Shown one piece after another: positions 58,092 to 64,000 of a stretch of DNA of 64,000 nucleotides. The DNA comes from Balneolaceae bacterium. Lineage in GTDB: Bacteria; Bacteroidota; Rhodothermia; Balneolales; Balneolaceae. Location: positions 248,001 to 312,000 of the forward strand of contig JAXHMM010000005.1 in assembly GCA_034521445.1 (NCBI GenBank). The letters run 5' to 3'. The position numbers and the translations under genes are program-made. Positions within the stretch are counted from its first letter, which is position 1. Every line of letters begins with the position of its first letter. The notes beneath the pieces are model-generated. The model did no database searches, was not told where the DNA came from, and saw nothing but the letters and a program-made list of their open reading frames with translations.

Positions 58092-58367
58092 TCAGGCGTA
58101 GCGTACGTCAAAGGAGGCCATTTCGGGGTCGGGAGCTTCCTCCTCCACCTCAACTGTGGAGACTCGCGCGCTCCGGGGTCCCCTCCGGCAGCGCTCCACG
58201 ATGGTGTCCACCGCCTGCTCGCCTCCCTGGAAGACGGCCTCGACGCGGCCGTCGGGCAGGTTCATGACCCAGCCGCCCAGATCGAGCTCTTTGGCGTTCA
58301 CGCGGGTGAAATGGCGGAATCCCACACCCTGCACTCGTCCGCTGATATGCACGTGCACTCGTTTCAT
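58092..58367 (-). CDS. acyP: Acylphosphatase
   Basis: A 91-residue acylphosphatase with the signature GRVQGVGFRHFTR, holding the phosphate-binding Arg, and GWVMNLPDGRVEAVFQG with the catalytic Asn N36. It hydrolyses acyl phosphates such as 1,3-bisphosphoglycerate. The gene is short and shows no frameshift, one of few intact ones in this part of the window. Confidence 0.93.
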   Translation of the reverse strand: MKRVHVHISGRVQGVGFRHFTRVNAKELDLGGWVMNLPDGRVEAVFQGGEQAVDTIVERCRRGPRSARVSTVEVEEEAPDPEMASFDVRYA

Positions 58368-58546
58368 GATGGTCTCTTCTTTTTTTTAGGCTAATATAGA
58401 AAAGGAGATTTGAGGTAAAGGGACAAGAGGGTGGGGCAGATTGGGAGGCTGGCGGATTGACAGGCCGGGAAATGGACGGGAGGGAGAATGAAGCGGGAAT
58501 CTTCTGTATCATAGTCTATCCTCTACAACCTCAACCATTGAGAACG

Positions 58547-59484
58547 ATGACGCTTACCCAGTTGTCCTATATCGTGGCCGTGGATCGCTACCGGCATTTC
58601 GCGACGGCCGCGGAGAAGTCCTACGTCACCCAACCCACGCTCAGCATGCAGATCCACAAGCTGGAGGACGAGCTGGAGGTGACCATCTTCGACCGCTCCA
58701 AGTCGCCCGTGGTCCCTACCGAGATCGGAGAGAAGATCATTGAACAGGCCAAGGAGATCCTCAAGCAGTCGAAGCGCATCGAGGACATCGCCGCCCTCAC
58801 CGACGCGGAGCTGCGCGGCACCTTCCGGGTGGGCATCATCCCGACGGTGGCCCCCTACCTGCTGCCGCTCTTCCTGCGCAGCTTCGCCGACAAGTTTCCC
58901 ACGTGAAGCTCATCTTCGAGGAGGTCATGACCGAGGAGCTGCTGGACCTGCTGGATGAGGACCTGCTCGACGTGGGCATCCTGGCCACGCCGGTGGAGCG
59001 CGGCAACATCTACGAGGAGGAGCTCTACTACGAGCCCTTCGTGGGCTACATCTCCCGCGACCATCCCCTGGCCGAAAAAGATAAACTGACGGTGGACGAC
59101 CTGGACGCGGCCAACCTCTGGCTGCTCAACGAGGGCCACTGCTTCCGCGACCAGACCGTCAAGCTCTGCAAAAAGCAGCGCCGTGAACTGCTCAACAACA
59201 CGCAGATTGAATTCGAGAGCGGCAACCTGGAAACCCTCAAGCAGCTGGTGGAGCAGGATTTCGGGATGACCCTCCTGCCCTTCCTTGCCAGGAACCAGAT
59301 CGACGAGCAGTGCGCCCGCGCCCACCTGCGCTACTTCACCGAACCCGCGCCGCGACGCAAGGTGCGCCTGGCCTACGGGCAGAAGTTTTTGAAGCGCAAC
59401 ATCGTGCAGGCCTTCCTGGAGGAGATCCGCGGGGCCATTCCCGAGGAGCTGTCCTCTCCCAAAGACGCCCTCATCGTGGAGTAG
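58547..59484 (+). CDS. oxyR: LysR-type peroxide sensor OxyR (frameshifted)
   Basis: A 312-residue LysR regulator. The N-terminal winged helix reads LTQLSYIVAVDRYRHFATAA and TQPTLSMQIHKLEDELEV. The effector domain carries the redox pair in NEGHCFRDQTVKLCKK: the two Cys are nine residues apart, as C199 and C208 of E. coli OxyR, and HCxRDQ is preserved. This supports peroxide sensing rather than a generic LysR. A single-base error near 58900 (after FADKFP) breaks the frame. The ATG at 58547 is chosen from the family start. Confidence 0.9.
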
Positions 59485-59610
59485 GCAGGCGCCGGACCAG
59501 ACCAGGCCCCGGCCTTCCCTTGTCGCCAACTCCCCCATCTCCGCCTTGGTTTTTCTGGCCCAGTATGCCTAAATTTCGGGCTATTTCGAATCCGCCCTAA
59601 CAACCCGTAC

Positions 59611-60563
59611 GTGGAGCACAGCTTACTTCTCTGGCTTGTATTCAACGCCTTCATCGTCCTGATGCTGGTGATCGACCTGGTGGTGTTCCACGGCAAGGAA
59701 CACGAGGAGAGCATCCGGGAAGCGCTGATTTGGACCGGCGTCTGGATCACCCTCGCCCTCATCTTCGGCGTGGGCGTCTACTACTACATGGGCACCGATA
59801 CGGCCATTGACTACTACGCGGGCTACCTCATCGAGAAGTCGCTGTCGGTGGACAACATCTTCGTCTTCCTGCTGGTCTTCTCCTACTTCCAGGTGCCCGC
59901 CGAGTACCAGCACAAGGTGCTACTTCTCGGGGCATCTTCGGGGCGCTGGTGTTCCGCTTCCTGTTCATCTTCGCCGGTGTGGCCCTCATCGAGCGCTTCG
60001 ACTGGATCATCTACGTCTTCGGAGCCTTCCTGGTCTTCACCGGCATCCGCCTGGCCCTGGAAAAGGACAAGGAGGTGCACCCCGAGCGGAACCCCGTCCT
60101 GAGGCTGATGCGCAAGTTTGTACCCACGACCAAGACCTACCACGGATCGCGCTTTTTCATCCGGAAGATGGGGCGTACCTTCGCCACCCCCATGCTGGCC
60201 GTGCTGGTGGTCATCGAGACCACCGACGTGATTTTCGCCATCGATTCCATCCCCGCCATCCTGGCCATCACGCAGGACGAATTCATTGTCTACTCTTCCA
60301 ACGCCTTCGCCATCCTGGGGCTGCGCGGCCCTCTACTTCGCCCTCTCCGGCATCATGAAACTCTTTCACTACCTGCACTACGGACTGTCGCTGATCCTGG
60401 TCTTCGTGGGCGTGAAGATGCTGATCTCTGATTTCTATCACGTGCCCACCGAGTACGCCCTGGGCTTCATCGCCCTGACGCTGACGGCAGCGGTCATTAT
60501 CTCCATCTACTTTCCCAAGGAGGATGATCCGGTGCACGGGAGAACATGCCGGATGAGGAGTAA
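59611..60563 (+). CDS. TerC family integral membrane protein (frameshifted)
   Basis: About 317 residues with seven to eight membrane segments. TerC signatures are clear: EKSLSVDNIFVFLLVFSYF, VFGAFLVFTGIRLALEKDKE and VIETTDVIFAIDSIPAILA, with the acidic residues thought to bind metal. Relatives (Alx, MeeF/MeeY) handle manganese or tellurite resistance. Single-base errors occur near 59930, 60327 and 60541; the corrected end is ENMPDEE at the TAA at 60563. The GTG at 59611 gives the family start. Confidence 0.9.
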
Positions 60564-60645
60564 GCCAGGCCATGAACCCGCCCGTAAATACGACCGTTAA
60601 CCTGTCCATGCCGCCAACCCGCCTTAACCGAGTAACACGAGCAGC

Positions 60646-61084
60646 GTGATCGAAGCTTTTACCGCCAAATGGTTCATCTTCTACTACCTCGCCCTGGGCA
60701 GCCTGCTGCTGGCCACGGGTGCGGGACTGCTCTGGCGGCCGGGACCTCTCAAGGACTACCTCCTTGAGGCCGCCTCCACCGACCGGTACCCCAGGGGACT
60801 GCGCCGCCTGTTCTCCTGGATCTTCTTCTTTACCCTCCCCGGGCTGGTGTTCAGCTTCATTCCCTTCTCGTGGACCGAGCTCCTGCTGTCCCTCTGGAGT
60901 TTGTTTATCGTGTACATCGGCGGGGTGCAGCTGCTGCGCTGGCCCGAGTTCCGCTACCTGCTGCGCTCCCGCAAATTCCGCCTGGACCGGGACCTTCGCA
61001 AGGGGGGTGCCGTCATGGTGTCAGCCGGCCTGGTTATCATCCTGCTGGCTTACTTCAAAGATGCACGGACAAGCATTCCTGTGA
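60646..61084 (+). CDS. Small polytopic membrane protein (probable frameshift)
   Basis: About 145 residues with four hydrophobic segments (about 10-29, 52-72, 76-96 and 124-140). The family is not recognised. As written, the frame runs on into the exonuclease gene. Removing one base in AAAGATG near 61055 gives a C-terminus FKMHGQAFL ending at the TGA at 61084, which overlaps the GTG of the next gene, the arrangement seen elsewhere in this window. I therefore treat the apparent fusion as an error. Confidence 0.6.
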
Positions 61085-62130
61085 CCGCCATCCGGAAAGG
61101 ATCATCGCACGCCATCCGCCTGCCGGGCTATGGGGTGACGCTGGACGGGAGCGGTGCGCACGAGGGACATACCTTCATCTCCCACGCCCACGCCGACCAC
61201 CTGCCCCGCCGCTCCGGCGCCGGCCGCCGGGGTCGGCCATCGTGGCCACCCCGCCCACGGCGCGCCTGATGCGCTTGCGCGGGCTTACCGGGGCAAAGTG
61301 CGCGAGCTCCCCTTCGGCGAACCCCTGGAGCTGGAGCGCTGCCGGGTGACCTTTCTCCCGCCGGACACATCCTGGGCTCGGCAATGACCTTGGTTGAGGG
61401 GGAGGAGGGCAATGTGCTCTACACGGGCGACTATCGAACGCCGCCCTCCCCCGCCAGCGAGGGATTCAGGTTGCCCGGCGGGGGAGGTGGACCACTTCAT
61501 CACGGAGGCCACCTTCTCGCCTTCCCTATCTACCGCTGGCCCTCCAGCGACGCGCTGGCCGCCCAGGTGCGCGGTTTCGCCCTGAAGACCCTGCAGGAAG
61601 GCGCCACCCCCGTCTTCCTGGCCTACAGCCTGGGCAAGGCGCAGGAGGTGATGCACCTGGTGGCGCCCCTGGGGCAGGACCGTACAGATCCACGGCGCCG
61701 GCCACGAGCTCTGCGGGGTCTACGAGGAGGAGGGCATCGACCTGGGGCGCTACGAGTCCTACGACGCCGACACCTGCGAGGGAAAGATCCTGGTCTGTCC
61801 CTCCTCGGCCTGGAACAGCGGCTTTGCCTCCCACCTGAAGAGCACCCGGCTGGCCTACTGCTCGGGCTGGGCCACCCGGGAGGCGGCCCGCACGCAGATG
61901 ACCGTGGACGAGCTCATCCCGCTGTCGGACCACCTGGACTTTTTTGAACTGATCGCGCTATGCAAAAAGCTGCGGCCCGGCAAGGTCTGGATCACCCACA
62001 CGCCCAACCCCGGCGTGGTGCAGCACTACCTGCAGGAGGAGGGCATCGCGACGGAATTTCTGGAGGAGCCGGGGAAGGCGACGAGGAAAACTCCGGCGAC
62101 GGCGGCGAATCCGCGGGGGATGATGCATGA
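61081..62130 (+). CDS. Ligase-associated metallo-beta-lactamase-fold exonuclease (frameshifted)
   Basis: About 349 residues of the MBL-fold nuclease group that travels with bacterial ATP-dependent DNA ligases. Motifs: FISHAHADHLPR with the metal ligands, VATPPTARLMRLRGL, VLYTGDYRTP, FLAYSLGKAQEVMHL and SDHLDFFELIALCKKL. The corrected C-terminus is acidic (GDEENSGDGGESAGDDA). About five single-base errors are inferred (near 61210-61235, 61300, 61370, 61480 and 61680, plus 62075). It overlaps the ligase gene by ATGA. Confidence 0.82.
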
Positions 62131-63838
62131 GCGACCGCAGCTTCCATAGCCTGGCCGTGGCCGCCGGCGCATCAACGCCACCCGCGGCACCAACGCCAAG
62201 ACGCGCATCTGCGCCGGCTACCTGCGTTCGCTGGAGACCGACGAAGACCTGGAGCTGGCCGTGCAGTTCCTGGCCGAGGGCGCCTTCCCGGCCTCTCCGG
62301 CAAGCGGGCCTCCGTGGGCAGCCGCACCTACTCCACGGCCGCCGCCCGGTACTGCGAGATCGACTACGACAAGGTGTTCTCGCCCTGCAAGACCGCCCTG
62401 GGCAGCGCCTCCGAGGCCATCCAGAAGCTGACCGCCAACATCGACGCCGCCCGCGCCAAACGCTCACCCGACCGCCCCACCCTGCAGGAGGTGCGCGGGT
62501 ATTACGAGGAGCTCTACGGGGTCTCCTCCCGCGCCGACAAGCAGGAGATCCTCCAGCGCGCCTGGCGCCGCATGGAGCCGGTGGAAATCAAGTACTTCAT
62601 CCGCATCATGAGCCAGGGCTCCCTGCGCATCGGCTTCGAGACGCGCAGCGTGATCGACGCCGTCGCCGAGGCCTGGGACGCGACCCGGAGTCGGTGCGCT
62701 ACGCCCACATGATCACCGGCAGCGCCGGGCGCACGGCGGTGCTGGCCCGCCGGGGCGAGCTGGACCAGGCGCGGTTCACCCTCTTCAGCCCCTCTCCTTC
62801 ATGCTCGCCTCCCCCATCGAGAGCCGGGCGGTGGAGGACCTCTCCGGCTATATCGCCGAAGAAGAATTCGACGGCGATGCGCAGCCAGGTGCACGTGAGC
62901 GGGCAGCAGGTGAAGCTGTTCTCGAGAGACCTCAACGATATTACCCCTTCCTTCCCGGAGGTGGTACAGCTCTTCGCCTCACGCCCCCTGCCCGACCTGG
63001 TGCTCGACGGGGAGATCTGCGTGTACCGCGACGAGGAGATCCTCCCCTTCCAGCTGCTGCAGAAGCGCATGGGACGCAAGAAACCGGGCAAAAAGGTGCT
63101 GGAGGAGTACCCCGTGCTCTTCATCGCCTACGACGTGCTCTACCACGACGAAGGGCCGTTCTTCGGACGCACCCTCAGCCCGGCGGCGGGAGCTGCTGGA
63201 GGAGCTGGCCGCCCGGCACCGCCTGCCGGTCACCAGCCAGTTCGAGGTGGAGGACCACGGAGACGTGGAGCGGCTTTTCGAGCGGGCGCTGGCCCACGGC
63301 AACGAGGGACTCATGCTCAAAAGGAAGCAGAGCACCTACGAGTACGGGCAGCGGCGCAAATCGTGGCTCGAAGGTGAAAAAGCCCGGGGGCACCCTCGAC
63401 ACCGTCATGATGTACGCCCATGCGGGCAGCGGAAAGCGGGGCGGCTACTCTCGGACTTTACCCTGGGGGTGAGCGTGAAAGAGGACGAGCGCTACGAGGA
63501 GGAGTTCATCCCCATCGGCAAGGCCTACGGCGGCTACACCGATGAGGAGATGAAGGAGCTCAACCGCAAGATCAAGGAGATCACTGCGGAGCGCTACAGG
63601 TCCCACGCTGGGCCTGCTTCCCGAAATCGTCATCGAGCTGGAATTCGACGACATCCAGGTCAACAATCGCACCAAGGCCAATTATACCCTGCGGCTGCCC
63701 CGGTTCAAGGCCATCCGGTGGGATCTGGGACCCGGGAACGTCGACACCCTCAAGGACGTGGAACGTATGTACCGCGAAAAAATCGAGCGTGACCGCCTCA
63801 AGCAGCACGAGAACCCGTCCTTTTATTACGGGGAGTAG
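62127..63838 (+). CDS. ATP-dependent DNA ligase (frameshifted)
   Basis: About 570 residues. The N-terminal DNA-binding domain has TANIDAARAKRSPDRPTL and VEIKYFIRIMSQGSLRIGF; the nucleotidyl-transferase domain has LVLDGEICVYRDEEILPF, NEGLMLKRKQSTYEYGQR and the C-terminal OB fold LLPEIVIELEFDDIQ. Motif I, normally KxDG, reads E-F-D-G (codons 62864-62875): the nucleotidylated lysine codon is GAA. About seven single-base errors surround it, so a substitution error is possible. Gene pairing with the exonuclease suggests a repair role, since bacterial replication normally uses the NAD-dependent LigA. Confidence 0.88.
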
Positions 63839-63841
63839 CCA

Positions 63842-64000
63842 TTAAGAATTGTTGCACCACAAAATGTAGAGGCACAGCATGATAACCAGCAAATCTGAGT
63901 TGTATAAGGACCTTGCCTTTGCATCAGAGGCATCAGATTGAGATCGCTTCTTCCACCAGGAATAAGCCGAATAAACTATGATCAATACCATCACCGCATT
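63842..64000 (-). CDS. C-terminal part of a membrane protein, cut by the window edge
   Basis: On the minus strand a frame is open from the window end to a TAA at 63842 (52 residues). It shows two hydrophobic stretches (AVMVLIIVYSAYSWW and LLVIMLCLYILW) separated by a charged loop. It is AT-richer than its neighbours. No function can be given. Confidence 0.45.
   Translation of the reverse strand, partial: NAVMVLIIVYSAYSWWKKRSQSDASDAKARSLYNSDLLVIMLCLYILWCNNS

Noticed and set aside
60646-61269. Natural fusion of a membrane protein and an MBL nuclease
   Set aside because: A one-base correction gives two genes with overlapping GTGA stop/start, matching the coupling style of this genome, and the region is rich in indel errors.
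44200-63838. Large-scale pseudogenisation or programmed frameshifting
   Set aside because: Essential genes such as dnaE would be destroyed many times over, conserved blocks are otherwise well preserved, and no common slippery motif is seen at the breaks. Sequence error is simpler.

Overview
The window is GC-rich, densely coded and almost entirely chromosomal housekeeping. Gene content points to the Bacteroidota-like FCB branch, most plausibly Balneolota/Rhodothermota: OmpH/Skp genes in tandem beside bamA and uppS, an FCB-type promoter (TTTG-N19-TATATTTA in front of vapBC), few Shine-Dalgarno sites, DUF4412 and NamZ proteins, and a KaiC-like ATPase paired with a HisKA_2 kinase. The lineage is inferred from gene content; no rRNA or tRNA gene was seen.

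Layout. 0-4.3 kb: a kynureninase-like PLP enzyme, then recA-recX-AI-2E permease. 4.3-6.6 kb: purN-purH. 6.7-12.2 kb: the rod-shape operon mreBCD-mrdA-rodA. 12.2-17.2 kb: a signalling block consisting of an atypical LuxR-type response regulator, a double-domain KaiC-like ATPase and a multi-PAS HisKA_2 histidine kinase, with unusual intergenic DNA. 17.2-19.2 kb: RNase HII and a VWA protein between GACTT repeat arrays. 19.2-29.5 kb: a minus-strand envelope run (LysM lytic transglycosylase, C-terminal protease, PHP phosphoesterase, ribH, uppS, bamA, three skp/ompH genes). 29.7-34.8 kb: nadE, an amidohydrolase lipoprotein and pyrG. 34.9-44.1 kb: vapBC, a GDPD esterase, two small membrane proteins, rlmB, namZ, ndk, a class III adenylate cyclase and a DUF255 protein. 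44.2-63.8 kb: ECF sigma/anti-sigma pair, DUF4412 protein, mnmA, HNH nuclease, PiT-like permease, gdhA, RsbW-like kinase, trxA, dnaE, secreted proteins, thpR, acyP, oxyR, terC, and an exonuclease/ATP-dependent DNA ligase pair.

Sequence quality matters here. From about 44.2 kb to 63.8 kb nearly every gene longer than about 300 bp, including essential ones such as dnaE, mnmA and trxA, is broken by single-base insertions or deletions. Three more breaks lie in nadE, the amidohydrolase and pyrG (31.2-33.8 kb). The rest of the first 44 kb shows none. I read this as sequencing or assembly error and report those genes as single CDS spans with breakpoints.

The best candidates for something new are the KaiC-like/kinase/regulator block (a receiver lacking its acidic metal pocket, six CCTAG sites around the regulator gene, two leaders sharing a sequence pattern), the GACTT arrays that touch start and stop codons, and Pho-box-like 11-bp repeats in front of the PiT-like permease.
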